NCBI GenBank assembly: GCA_013399875.1
Contig: VXAZ01002373.1
Span: 124,001-188,000 of the forward strand
Reading direction: 5' to 3'
Origin: Gymnorhina tibicen
Taxonomy: Eukaryota; Chordata; Aves; Passeriformes; Artamidae
Length of the DNA: 64,000 nt
Shown: piece by piece, positions 13,411 through 25,320 of the stretch
How the letters are laid out: the number at the start of each line of letters is the position of its first letter
How positions within the stretch are numbered: position 1 is the stretch's first letter
Translations under genes and position numbers: made by a program
Notes under the pieces: generated by a model
Seen by the model: only the letters and a program-made list of their open reading frames with translations
The model's database searches: none
Told to the model about the DNA's origin: nothing

Positions 13411-14565
13411 AAATGCACGCAGTGACAGGACAAAGAGGGTAATTCTAAATAATACTCAGGGAAGTCTTTTTCACATAATCATCCCTACAAAATTTCTATT
13501 CAAATTATTCTAACTATTTGCACATAGTATATAGACAGCATATTTGACTTCTAATGGACAGAACACTACACGGTGGTGATGACCTACAGCATTTCTCCTG
13601 CAAGCTTAGATATCCTTCCAGAAGAGCTGCAGAATGCCAATGCTTTGGACACATGTAAGGATAAAATAATTAAATCTTTTTATTTAAGTACAATTGGTTT
13701 TAAACATAATCTTTCCCTTTTAAATGCCATTTGTTTCCAAATATGTATTTCACTCTTGATTCCTCTAATTAAAAAGTAACACAGTGAAAGCCTAGCACTG
13801 CTGAAGGAGCACTCAGGAAAATACAATTATCTTTCCTGTTGTCTGACTCACATCTCTGAAACTAACAGTCCCAGTACTTGTGATAGACCTGTACATTGTA
13901 GGTAACGGAGCAACCAGCCTAAATACAGCTCCGTGCCACTGCAGCTGGATTGTTTCTGTTATTCCAGCTAGTTCATTTAGCAGGAGATTAAGTACCTCAA
14001 CATTGCGCAAAGAAGACTGAAGGCCAAGTCCCTTGGTAACTTTAAAGAAAGTCCAAGCACAGAGGAAATTCCTTGCAGATAAAGTACAGCCTATAAACTT
14101 TCCAATTTGTCTATTCCATTCCTTTCCTCAAAGGGAGAAGAGGGCTGAGCCGGGATAATAACATTGTCCTTTCAGCATAATTACCCAGCTTTGTCACTGC
14201 TTCACACATAATTAAATATTAATATTACCCTATAAGTAAACAATACGTACATGATATCTCTGCAATGGACAAGAAAGCATTGCCTTGTACACATGCTGTT
14301 CACTGGAGTAAAATTGCAAACTGCATGCTGAATCAGAAGCCATACTATACTGTCAGATATTTTTTATTAAAATGAATTTGTTTGCTCTTCAGTACAATGA
14401 ACCATTAAACAATAATTTGCACAATGCTAGAAGTATTCATTATTGCAGGGATTCCTATACAGCAAACAGTGTGTCTAAATACATGAATCATCACATAAAA
14501 GATACTGGACACAAGACTGTTGTTTGGAAACATCATTACATGTGTGTCTGTACTGCAAAACTGCC
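13411..14565. other. Unique AT-rich non-coding stretch
   Basis: Nothing recognisable as gene, repeat or RNA. The stretch contains several short open frames on both strands, all under 85 codons and without known motifs. Confidence 0.65.
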
Positions 14566-15060
14566 TGTGATGGCTTAACCCCAGGCAGCAGCTCAGCACC
14601 ACCCAGGTCACTTTTTCCCTCCAGAAGGATGGATAAGAGAATCAGATGGCTAAAAGGGAGAAAACCCATGGGCTGAGATAAAAGCATTTTAATAGGTAAA
14701 GGAAAAGCCACACACTCAAGCAAATCGAAACAAGGAACTAATTCAGTACTTCCCTTGGTCAGGTAGGTGTTCAGCCATCTTCAAGCAAGCAGAGATCCAT
14801 CACACATAATGGTGACTTGGGAAGACAAATGCCTTCACTCTGAATGTCCCCCTTTGTTCTTTCTTTCCCCCAGCTTTTATTGTTGAGCACAACACTGGTC
14901 TGTGTCATCCCTTGGTCAGTTGGGGTCAGCTGTCTGTGTCCCCTCCCAGCTTCCTGTGCGTCCCCAGCCAAATCACTGGCAGAGCAGCAGGAGAGGCCTA
15001 AAGCCTTGATGCCGTGTCAATGCTGTTGAGCAGTACCTAAAACATCCCTGTTTTCAGCAC
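14566..15060 (-). mobile_element. Avian endogenous retrovirus LTR, 5' truncated (minus strand)
   Basis: On the plus strand it starts TGTGATGGCTTAACCCCAGG at 14,566, the reverse complement of the 3' terminus of a widespread bird LTR family (GGGGTTAAACCA...CA). It continues through the characteristic GAAAACCCATGGGCTGAGAT, the GGTGACTTGGGAAGACAAA block, TTGGTCAGTTGGGGTCAGCTG, and TCCCCAGCC. Order and spacing match the family as I know it, so the element reads 5' to 3' on the minus strand. The 5'-most 75 or so bases of the LTR (its TG... start) are absent; similarity ends beside an A10 run at 15,061-15,070. The TATA region has decayed (AATAAAAG). No internal retroviral genes are attached, so it is a truncated solo LTR. 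Open frames on both strands inside it (14,475-15,029) are by-products. Confidence 0.85.
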
Positions 15061-15889
15061 AAAAAAAAAATATTTCTGAGGAATAGGGGAACTATATTAG
15101 ATGTTCTTTGCCTAAGTACTGATGACTGCATGGGGAAGGATGCAAAAGGCATAGAATAAGTTCTTCCATTTCGTCTGTGAACTTTCAGAAAAGTCAACTT
15201 TAGAACTGCTTGGTCTGACCTCTGTCCTATATTTAAAAATCACCAACCCAGGACAGAGTTCAAACAGCATGATTCCTCATGCAGCAGCCAGCAGTGCATG
15301 GACTCATGGGTCTTATGCTGTACCAAGACCATTGAAATAATAACTATAAATGCCTTATTTCCATAATTTAGTTTCATCACTGTCAGAAACTCAGTCGGTG
15401 TTTGCCTTTCAAAATATCCTGTAGTGATAAATTTTATAATTTACATTTCAGTTGTAGGAAAAAGCACTTCCATTTAATTGTCTTAAACTGCTAAAGATGC
15501 TGCTCCTGAGTTATAGTGTAACAAGAAAGAATGATCATTTATGGTTTTGTACATATTTTCACATTTCATCGCTGCTGTCTGTTGTTCAAAGGAATAGCAG
15601 AGGTGCTCCATGCTTCTGGTTCATATTTGGTTAAATTCCCTGTACCCTTCCTAGTTCTTCTATACCTTTCTGAGATAAAATGAGTTAATCTTGCATGTAG
15701 TAGTCACACAAGCTGTGCAGCATGTAATTGTATTGGTTTAATGAAGTTCTGGTGTTTGTTCTCAAAGCTGTGTCTTTAAATTTTCAACACCCAATTCTCT
15801 TTTTCAGTCTTTAGCATTGAGGTGACATTCCAAATGAAATATCTGCTGTGATTCTAATATTGCTAAATGACAATAACAACGGAAATTTT
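15061..15889. other. Unique AT-rich non-coding stretch
   Basis: Begins with an A10 run abutting the truncated LTR. No gene or recognisable repeat is visible. The right-hand edge may include decayed sequence of the old CR1 element that follows. Confidence 0.6.
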
Positions 15890-17340
15890 GAGGTCATTAT
15901 TCTGTATATGTAGTTAAGACCATTTCCTCTGCATGCATCACTTGGTATTTATTGACATTGAATTTCATTTGCCATTTTATTACCCAGTAACCCAGTATTG
16001 TACCATCAGAATCTCATCACAGACTGTTTTAAATACTAGGCATTACTTTGTTTTGCCTGCAAACTTTGTTGCTATAATGCTCATCTCATTTTCTGAATAA
16101 TTTATGAGTCTGTGATATTCAAATTTATGAACATGTTGAACAGCCCAGGCTCAGCACAGACTTCTGCAGGATTTTATTTTTAACTACACTCCATTATAAG
16201 AACAAGCCATTGATTTCTACCTAGCAATACTTTAATAAGATGGCAACATGGGTCTTTTTTACAGGAATTTGCTATAATCTTTTTCACAGTTGTAGCTAGA
16301 TTATATAATCTGCATCATCTTTGGCCAATGTTTACTGACACATTCAAAGAACTCTAGATTTTTGATTCATGACATCCCTGTAGTTTCCAAGCCATATTAG
16401 TGCTTGCTGCATCTATTTATCCGTGCGTCCACCAATTTTACTCTTTATAATAAAGTCTATCAAATTGTTTAATACAAACTTCAGATTTGCTGGTATGTAA
16501 TTCTCATCCTGAGAATCCCCATTTTTAACAGTAGTATCATGTTTTTCACCTCCTACTCATTCAAAATTGTAGGTTGCTTATTACTATTAGCAGGCCAGCA
16601 GCTTTATATTTAAGTTCCTTGGAACATTTGGATGAAAACTATCAGATCATGGTGAACTGCTACTATTAATTTTATTGACCTGTTAAAAAATGTCTTTTAT
16701 TGGCACTTTAATCTGAGAAAGTTCCTCAGATGTATCATCCATAAGCAATGACTCTGAAGAAGGTATTTCCCTAGCCTTCTCTGCATAATAGGTAAATGCA
16801 CACAATCAGATTTTTTGCAAAATGGCCTTACTACACTCAATGGCTTTAATTGTTTCCCTATCTTCAGCATTCTCTTGCAAATGTCTCAGTTCTGTTGGGG
16901 GTGGGGAAAGGTGTCTGTTAATTGTAGGTTTCCATTAGCAAGTTGTCCCTCAAAATGTTTTTGTCTCATTTCATTGCAATTTTACATTTGATCTGCCAAG
17001 TTTACATTTATTTCCTCATTTGAATGCATGTCTGTGAATTCTAACAGTTTCTCTCTCATTCTTATTTAACATGTTTTTAGTGTTTCTAAAGTATTTTCCA
17101 ATTAGCCCTTAAATTTATAGTTTATTTAAATGTATTGAATTTACCTGCAAGCATTTTTATCCATGCTGCTGCTTCCTTCAATTATTTTCTTTATGTTTCA
17201 TCTTTCTCACAATCCACCTTTTTAGTGTTAAAAGGAACTTTAACTTTAGTGTTACATTGGAACTTTTTAGACTTCTTTTGCACAATATATTTGAAGGCAA
17301 TGGAAATATCTAAACATTATTGTTTTCTGCTCTAGTGTCT
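15890..17340 (-). mobile_element. Long, ancient CR1-clade LINE fragment (ORF2 region)
   Basis: About 1.45 kb resembles, in order, an old CR1 family common in reptile and bird genomes, read in reverse: the GACATTGAATTTCATTTGCCATTTTATT block (about 15,954-15,982), TTTATGAACATGTTGAACAG (16,122-16,141) followed by the CAGCACAGACTTCTGCAG block, the GACATCCCTGTAGTTTCC block near 16,370, AAGTTCCTTGGAACATTTGGATG (about 16,611), GAGAAAGTTCCTCAGATG (about 16,715), and the CAAAATGGCCTTA block (about 16,818). This covers part of the reverse-transcriptase region on the minus strand. It is heavily mutated, with many stops and indels and no usable frame, so it is an old fossil. Edges are approximate because similarity fades. 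A plus-strand frame at 17,135-17,335 overlaps the decayed end and is not a gene. Confidence 0.8.
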
Positions 17341-18385
17341 GGTTATTCATCTGGGGAATCCTCATTTAGTGTCTCTTCCGGTATAAGAATTACAGGTATC
17401 TATGTGAAATTGTAAGATAGAAACTTGACAACAAGCAATGGAAAGGACACTTTTCATCCAGTATTTCTTCAGACTATGGAATTCATTGTCAGATTTAGGC
17501 TAGGTGCTCAATAAGACAGTATAATAAACATTTCCCTACTTAGGCATGCCATCGCAACCTCCATAAAAATCTGTGACTTATTTTAACAGATACCATATAT
17601 GACTTAATACTCCCACCAATCTCCGCTGTGTCTTAGCACATCATTTCTATTTATTTCCACTCCACCGATGCAATTCTCCCTCATTATCTTCTCTCCATTT
17701 TACTCCATAGGTGTCTTTTATACCAATAAAATTTAAAGCTAGCCATTTTCATTTCTAAATTTGGGGTTCAGATTTGAAATCCTGAGATGGAGCTGAACAT
17801 GGAAGACATACACAGGGAGTTATTTGGAATATCACTGTATTGCTGGGACTCAAGTTAAGTGCAGGATTATTTAATAGTTACTCCAAAAGCTAGAAACAAA
17901 CATTGACTAGGAAAATGTGCTTATTTACAATATACTAACTATGTCATATTAATTCCATGTGTGGATCTTCTCATTCTAGAACAAGACTTATTACAAAATA
18001 GTTTATTTCCAAAGTGTATGTACCTATATATAACATTAATCAGAAGACTCTACTGCAAACAACTTTTCAGAAATCTCTCATCAAATAAAGTGTTCATTTT
18101 CTTAAGTCATAAATATTCAGTGACGGTTTTACTTTTCTCTAAAAATTTATACAAAATAAACACAATGTTGTTCATTTCGTACTACTCTCTAAAATAGACT
18201 GATGTGTACTCTCAAACAATTAAGTCTGACTTCTCTTCCCAATTCAAATTCTGCAATAATAATTTATTTTTAATCTTCTAATTGAATGGAAATCTCAAAT
18301 GCAAATTGCAAAGGTAAGGGTGAAGTGGTCAAACTGAAGCTAATCACATACAACAGTGAAGTGGAAGGCAAATAAAATGGAAGGG
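17341..18385. other. Unique AT-rich non-coding stretch
   Basis: No gene, RNA or repeat family recognised. The 78-codon plus-strand frame at 17,961-18,197 has no familiar motif. Confidence 0.6.
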
Positions 18386-18483
18386 CAGATGTGGCACTTA
18401 GGGATGTGGTTTAGTGGAGGACTTGGTAGTGCTGGGTTAACATTAGTCTTAGAGGTCTTTTCCAACCTAAACAATCTATTATT
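18386..18483 (+). mobile_element. CR1 LINE, 3' terminal fragment
   Basis: The sequence GTGGCACTTAGGGATGTGGT, then TTAGTGGAGGACTTGGTAGTGCTGGGTTAAC, then AGAGGTCTTTTCCAACCTAAACAATCTATT matches the last 90 or so bases of a CR1 subfamily common in birds, in sense orientation. The element ends at the usual degenerate ATTCTATG-like tail. It is a severely 5'-truncated copy. Confidence 0.88.
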
Positions 18484-19129
18484 TCAAACTTTCTTCCAGA
18501 AGCTGGGTAAAATATAAAATTATATATGCACTTCATTGGCTTTCAGTTCCTAGTATGTGTTATTACCATGGCACACTTATGCATTCATATAAAACAGACA
18601 GACAGAAAGGCTATAACTTTTCTTCAGTCCAGAAATTCTAGTCTACTATTAGTTGAGAAGTGAACATGAAATCACAAGAAAATATTTCATCTTGTTTCTC
18701 TCCATAGGAACAAGGCCTAACAAAAGGAGAAGCAGCATGTCAGACCAAACATTCCTATAACTCAATATCCTGTCTCTGGCGATAGTGACTAATGACACCT
18801 AAGGAACAATAGAAAATAAAGCACATAATGGCAATGCCATTGTAAACTCTTCTTTACCCATAGCATACTCCAGCACAGAGCTGGTCAAATGCCTCTTTTT
18901 CAGGTTGAAGTACACCGGCACAGAAAGTCACTCTTAATTTAAAGAAGTCATTACACACATTTCATGAGTCACAGCCTCTTTATCTTTTCTGATTCCACTA
19001 TATGGTTTTCAGGACTAGAACCCTACAAGTGTACTACTTCTCAAGGATGAAGACAGGCCAGAGATTTGCAAAATGCCATAATGATGTTGCCTACTTTGTT
19101 CTCTATTCCTTCCCAGCACTTTTTTCCAT
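18484..19129. other. Unique AT-rich non-coding stretch
   Basis: Nothing recognisable beyond AT-rich unique sequence between two CR1 pieces. Confidence 0.6.
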
Positions 19130-19520
19130 TTTATATGATGCTTTTGTGTACTGTTGAATCAGTGCCTATTTCTAAGCACTGAGCTGACTTTATCATAGAA
19201 TGATCTATTATAATTCCAAGATTTCTACCTTGAGTGGAAATAATCGTTCAGAACCCATCATTATGAATGCAAAGTTAGCTTTTCCTCCCAATGTGCATCA
19301 CTACCAACACTGAATTTCATCTGGCACTTTGGTACACCATCCCCCTGTATTGTGAAATCTTTTGCAAATCTCATCAGTTACTTTCCATTTTCACTTCACT
19401 GAATAGAATAGTATCAGCTCACTTTGTCACCTCCCTATTCACCTCTTTTTCTAGATCATTTATGAACATTTTGAACAGATAGGCTTAGCACAGATTCTTC
19501 TGGACTCCACCAATCTTTTC
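19130..19520 (-). mobile_element. Ancient CR1-clade LINE fragment, second copy of the 15.9 kb family
   Basis: In reverse orientation it carries the blocks CTAAGCACTGAGCTGACTTT, TAATTCCAAGATTTCTACCT, AGAACCCATCATTATGAATGC, CCCAATGTGCATCAC, CTGAATTTCATCTGGCAC and TAGATCATTTATGAACATTTTGAACAG. These are in the order found in the same old CR1 family as the element at 15,890-17,340. The two copies overlap in consensus (the GAATTTCATCTG to GAACATGTTGAACAG part), so they cannot be halves of one insertion. The frame is destroyed. The 63-codon plus-strand frame at 19,291-19,482 is antisense to it. Confidence 0.75.
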
Positions 19521-20975
19521 CTACAGAAAAAAAAAGAATTATGATATTTTTCTTAATATTTAACCATTTATTAGTCTAAAAGAAGAACTTCCCTCATGTC
19601 TCATTGCAGCTTAATTTGTCACTAGTTTTGATGAACAATCTTCTTAGAAACCTCTCTTCAGAATGCAATTGAAAAATAATTTGCAAATATTTTCTGTTAT
19701 TTTGATGAAAACAAACTTATTTATTTACAATTTTCTGATTTTTGACCAAATTACTTTTCCATAAAAATATATATGTTGTTGATTAAATATCAAGAACACC
19801 TCAGAATGATCTTCTGTTACAGTTCTGCGCATTGTGGCACAACGGTCTTCATTTGGCAAGGACCTCAACTTTATGTTAGTGGCTCTATTCAATTAAGAGC
19901 TTCAAAAAGTACTTCACAAAAATGACTTTTTTATAAATCAGGACAAGCCGTGAGGTAATTAAAACCAAAATATGAGGTTTGCTTATATGGCAGTGGATGC
20001 AAGTTCTCACTGCTTTCAGTTTCTACACATTGAAATAACCACAGTCTACACAATACCATTTTTTTTAAGTTATTTACTAGTGAGGTGCTAGATCATATTT
20101 CAGAAGGCCTTTTGAAATTTACCAAAGAAAAATACATGTAATGGTCAAATCCCAGGACTTCTAGAAGTACCAATCTAAGACCAAAGAATGCAGAACAGCT
20201 TACAAGCTTTACCTTCAGCTAAGTTATCTAAGCTCTGAAACCAACAATATTCATGGTGCTGGCCTCTAGAACAGGAAGCATATCAGAATTTTTTTTCCAG
20301 GATACTGCTGTATGCTACAATTTACTGGAGAAAGTGCCAAGCCAGGAGAGGGTCACAGGGTTCCAAGACTAACAGGAATCAAAAAAATCAAAAGGTATCA
20401 CTAAGAAAGCAAGGCACCTTCACTACATGAGAATCCAAGAAAATGTTGGCAATGTAAAAGGATGGCATATGCATAGAACACAGCAGCTCAGGGAAAGAGA
20501 CACAGACAACAGTTATTCCCCTCTGGACTCCCACCATTATAACCCTGGCTCTCCATGCATGGTGGATGTTGCCAGAAGTCAAGCCTCCTAAAGTTTAAAT
20601 ATACCTATTATCTGCTAAAAGTGGCAATTTTGCTATACAGGAAATCTGTCACAAACTATTATTGGCTTATGGGTCACTTAGCTGTTCATTAATCTTGGAA
20701 AACATATCATTTATAGGTCTTTCTTCCCTGTCCCACAATGTCATGCCTATTCCTTGCATTAGATACTTAGAATGTTATCAAGGTGCTACCACTCAATCTC
20801 CAAACTAAGTCTCCATAACGTGATTATCATTTCAATACCCACCCAAAAGACTATTTACTGCCTATCTTAACATTTCAGATTCTCAAAGCAGTGATACTCA
20901 ATTTTTTTTCTTCTTGTTCGAAATGAGGTGAAGTAAACCTTAACAATAGATAAATTGTTTGTGAAACACAAGAAA

Positions 20976-21032
20976 CCTGCTTAAAGAAATCTGCTTAAAG
21001 ATATCTGTTTAGTAATCTGCTAAAAAATTCTG
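20976..21032. repeat. Short imperfect tandem repeat
   Basis: Units of the form ATCTGCTTAAAGA recur about four times with decay (CCTGCTTAAAG, ATCTGCTTAAAG, ATCTGTTTAGT, ATCTGCTAAAAA). This is local slippage with no evident function. Confidence 0.55.
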
Positions 21033-21339
21033 AAATACAGGTCAATGTCAGTTTCTATGACTTACTTTCAGGCAGTTCTATGCTGATTTTACTTTAATTC
21101 AGTGCAATTTTTTATGACTATGCTGGCACAATATGAACACGAATGCTACAACACTAAAGGATTTATATAAAGAGATTTAGCTGAACTTTCTATGATCATT
21201 ATTCTTCTAGAGTTTTTCAAACTTGTTTAGTTTTTCTATTTTACACTAGCCAGATGATTTCTACATCTTGTGCTTTTATATTTACCACATCAATATTGTC
21301 AAGCAGATATCAAACATGGATGATCTGTGAATGTTATAA

Positions 21340-21370
21340 TTCTTTGTTCTTTTACTTTGCAGGTAAGCAG
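21340..21370 (+). promoter_or_regulatory. Candidate recursive splice site (acceptor fused to donor)
   Basis: A T-rich tract (TTCTTTGTTCT TTTACTTTGCAG) ends in a good acceptor at 21,362 and is followed at once by GTAAGC, a good donor. A zero-length acceptor/donor fusion of the type (Y)n-CAG|GTAAG is the hallmark of recursive splice sites, which subdivide very long introns in vertebrates and insects. The window lacks exons, so it could be such an intron if transcribed on the plus strand. A single match of this quality can also arise by chance in 64 kb, and I have no transcription evidence. Confidence 0.25.
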
Positions 21371-23151
21371 CTGAAGAAGGCTGGAAACTGTAGTGCTGCA
21401 TTTCATTAACAAGATATCGATATGATTTGTAAAACTAGATGCAGAGATTTCTCTGTTTCAGTCACAGAAGCATCACAAAAGAAAGATAAATTGGAAGTAC
21501 AACTTTATGCCTCTGCTCGGTCACAGCCTTTATAATCCTAATCAATAAACAAATTGAGCTCAGTCAGCTTGCTCTCTTACACTCTTCATGATGAGGCAAA
21601 TATCTAACTTCAGCAGTTCCTACAAGACAGTACTTTCGCAGTAAATTCAGCAGTTTTAGCAACAGAAATTACTCTGTAGTGCTTGAACCACTACAGGGCA
21701 AACTAACCTTGTCACTCAGTCCAGAACAGATAGTCTTCCAACTAAAAAGGGAATCTGGAAGAACTGTTCTGTTTAACAACATCAGTGTCCAAGCTTCCCT
21801 TTGCTTTCCTATGGATGTGCCTTCTTTGCTGCTTTCAGACCACAGGGATAAGCTACACATTGTCCAAAAAATGAACCAAATCCTTCAAACCAGAAATTAC
21901 CTTAATTGTTCTGTTTTCTCAATATAAAAATGAAACATGCATGTCGGGGTACTTTAGTTCAGAAAGAAAAGGTAGTAACTCACATGAGCAACATCCAAAA
22001 TTATGTAGACAGTGGAGACTGAGAATGTACAATCAAAAGAAAAATGAAGGGGGGAAATATTTTTAGTGACATGGAACAGAACAGAGAGGAGACTTGTTTT
22101 CTTTCTGTTTCTCTTGTTTTCCACAAGAACTGCAGCAAAGTAAGCCAGAAATCCCAGTATCTGGCCAGTTTTAGGAAAGAGAAAAATAAAAAAAGGAATG
22201 AAAAGAGGAGAACTCAAATACTCAAACAAGGCTAGACTACACTGAAGCACAGAGACACAAGGATCAGGTACAGAGTCGCAGGGACGAGGCAGCAAAAAGA
22301 GGTAATGCAGCGAGGAAAATTCAGAAAGTTTTGTCATGGCTTGAAGGAAACTGTATGACTATATTTCAGTGTTCTGCTTTGTGCCAGTACTGCTTTCAGG
22401 TCGTGCACTGCTGAATGCAGGGAACCTTCCAGAATGTAGTCAGTAACCTCTGCAGACCCCTCCAAGCAACATGCCCCAGCATAAGCAACAACTCCACTAA
22501 AATGCATTTTGGACATTCAGTTTTTCCAGGGGCAGTCAAACATGGAGCATGTGGCAGCACCTTGCTGTTAGCTGGAAGTCTTCAGTCCTGTGCATTCTAT
22601 TCTGCCTCTGAGTGTCTGACTGCTAATTTCAAACTTTTTAGTAGATATTTGTTGTTTAAGTTGTAACTCTCTCGTCACAATTTTTGTTCTTCTTATTCTA
22701 AGGCAGTACATTTTCATAGGTTTCTAAGGCAAGAAATTTTTTTCATTTTTACTTTTGGTTTAAATTTGAATTTAAAGAATAAAAATCTAGTAAAACTTTC
22801 ATAAAATCTGTAAAAAGTGCCATAAAAATTCCCCAGGAAGGAAAATAAATCCCACATAAAATATTTTTTATTTAAAATTATTTAAAGATATGTGAAATCC
22901 TTTTCATTTACTATTCATGAGTAAAGTAAGAAAAATGATACAAAACATTTTAAAAATAAGCAGAATTTCAAGCAGGAAAATAAGTTCTTATCCCAAACTG
23001 TGCAACATGGTATGATCATCTTTGGTTCTTTCTCAACTCCTGTAAAGGGTCAAGAGAATTGTATGAATACAGCCAAATGTCAGCTATGCCATCTCCTATT
23101 CATCATCGTGCTGTAGCTTAAATATTTCACTGAAAATTGAACATTTTCAAA

Positions 23152-23232
23152 AAATCATAGAATCCTTTATGTTGGAAAAGACATTTAAGATCACCGAGTC
23201 CAGCCACAGAATGGACAAATCCCAATACACAT
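23152..23232 (-). mobile_element. CR1 LINE, 3' terminal fragment
   Basis: AAATCATAGAATCCTTTATG followed by TTGGAAAAGACATTTAAGATCACCGAGTCCAGCC is the reverse complement of a CR1 3' end. Only about 80 bases remain. The right edge is approximate. Confidence 0.85.
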
Positions 23233-25320
23233 GATGAGGAGTGAATTATTGTACAACATTTTTAAAATGGTAAGATTCAATCAGACTAGATGTATATTGG
23301 GTTAAAAAGCTAAGTAAGTATAATTAATTTTTTTAAAAAAGAAAAGTAATGTGATGATTCTGATCTACTTGCAGATTAGTATAGTGGAATGGCAAAAAGG
23401 ACTAATGAGATATTTGCTTTCCTGGAAAAGAATTTAGAAGTTCAAATGAAAAGCAAGATTAAAAATTTTATATTTAAATATGTTTCCATCATAAAAATAT
23501 AAATAGATGATTTAGGGAGAAAATCCTTTAGGCTTTAAATCATCACATTGTGCATAGCAGCAGAAGAAACTTTGAAATCCTGTTTATGAAGAAAACAATT
23601 TATTCTGAGCTTTTCTTAAGAATTTTGTGTGTTTATTTTGCCCTAAAACACAAATACTTAACACAGTTTTATAACTATCAAATTGCAAAATATTTTCTTC
23701 AGTTGATTTCAAGATGTAATTGTAAAAGTAGTAATGATTTTCACTGTTAATGTTGTTGTAACCCTGCCCTGCAGACAGGGCATTTTATTTATGACCTAGT
23801 CTTCACTGTATTACTGTTGGGAATAAGAGTTATCATCAATAAAAGGAAAGAAAATAAAGATTCAGCTTTGTAGCACATTGCAATCATATTTGGGTGACAT
23901 CAAGGAATGGCATCTAGTGATTATGTAAGACAACTGCCTCTATGTATGTGTATTATAAGTTTATTATATAGTCCAGGAAGCACTCATGAACTCATTCAAT
24001 AATTTTTCAATAATCTGAAATAAAAATGAAATAAATTTTACTTAATTTTTTAAATCATCTTATATCTTTCAAAACAAGAATACAAGATATGTCTGATGAG
24101 ATCTCCCTGGAGACTGCAATTTTGGATCAGTATCTCACAGCCACTTGTAAATCTTGGAAAGTCTCCAAATACTATTTTTCAAAGTGCAGTAAGGCTTTCT
24201 CTGCAAACTGTTTGCTTGCAGCAAACATCAGACAGCCATAATTCCAAAAAATATTGTTCAGTAAATCCTTTCTTTGTCAAGAGACAGCACCATTTCCCTT
24301 ACAGTCTCCAAAGTGCGCAGTTGCCCAGAATGCAGGTAACAGATAAACAACTCTTCCTCAGTCAGCTGTGTAACAAGAAAGCCACTCATTAAGATAGTGA
24401 AAGATCAACTGAGTTTCCCAGGACAGCAGCAATAATCACACGACTTTAATATCCACCAAGCAAAGAAATTAATTCCTTAAAAAACAACAACAACAAAAAA
24501 AGGGAAGACAAAAAAATTCAGACCATTCAGTCTTCTGCTGTGATCAGCTGGACTTTGTAGCTCAATGGAAAATTATTTCTTTATGTTAATAAACTCAGAT
24601 GTCTAGGGCAGAAGCAAAGATAAATATTAATTTTATCAGCACCTACTATAATTTAGCACTCCCACATCCTCAAATCTCCAAATTTCTGAGCCAGTGGCTG
24701 ATTACTAGGTTCTCTATCAGTATACATATATCCATTCCAGGACCTTGAAGTCTACCTACCTGTACTTTAGCTGCTACCTAGAGATGGTAGCAATTCTGGA
24801 CAGTGTCAGCACATACTGCTAAGTAGTTTAAGGACACTCATAGTGGTATCTCATTTCATGATGAGATCCATAAATCTGAGAGTAGACTTTTTAGACTGCT
24901 AATCATTCCACTATTGTCAATCATCGGTCTGGGCTTGCCTCCATACATTTTTGTCTTGAATAAAAGTCTTATAACAGACAACATTTCAGACATTTTTCGG
25001 TGTGCTCCTCTTCCACATGCTGTCCATGCTCTCCAACACTCTCCTGCTGCTTCACCCACTACTAGCTGCCAAAACTACTGGAAAATCTGTTCAATACTGG
25101 CAGGAGACTTGTACTTGAAGCATCTGCAGATGAACAGCAAATGCATCACACAGACAGTTTCAGAGTTGCAATAGCCAATTTTTCCATGCTGAATAGACAC
25201 AAGCAATGTTTGCTAGCAAAAATACATACCTGGAATAGCAAGAAGTCAATGAAAAATATGTCATTTAGCCCCAAATTTCAGAATTCCTATAGATGCTTGC
25301 AGATTTCCAGTTTTGCTAAA
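23233..25320. other. Unique AT-rich non-coding stretch
   Basis: Very AT-rich, with no recognisable gene or repeat. It contains a small perfect GC-rich hairpin at 23,765-23,782 and an AAC-rich stretch (AACAACAACAAC) near 24,484. A 98-codon plus-strand frame at 24,096-24,392 has no recognisable motif. Confidence 0.6.
23765..23782. repeat. Small perfect inverted repeat (hairpin)
   Basis: TGCCCTG, a CAGA loop and CAGGGCA form a perfect 7-bp stem, followed by TTTT and standing out against the AT-rich surroundings. It is too short to call an RNA gene or a microRNA precursor. Confidence 0.5.

Larger units (their letters stand above)
19521..23151. other. Unique AT-rich non-coding stretch
   Basis: No exon or repeat family recognised. 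It holds a short imperfect repeat (20,976-21,032), a splice-site-like motif at 21,351-21,370 listed separately, and a purine-rich patch around 22,030-22,230. Frames at 21,954-22,337 (minus, 127 codons, hydrophobic) and 22,415-22,666 (plus) have no family resemblance and I take them as chance. Confidence 0.6.

Noticed and set aside
14475..15029. Four short frames on both strands
   Set aside because: They fall within or beside the ERV LTR, which is non-coding.
21954..22337. 127-codon minus-strand frame rich in Phe and Leu, as a possible membrane protein
   Set aside because: It is the complement of a purine-rich patch; hydrophobicity follows from base composition.
23765..23786. Hairpin followed by TTTT as a terminator or small RNA
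   Set aside because: A rho-independent terminator makes no sense in vertebrate DNA, and the stem is too short for a microRNA precursor. No Pol III promoter boxes were seen.
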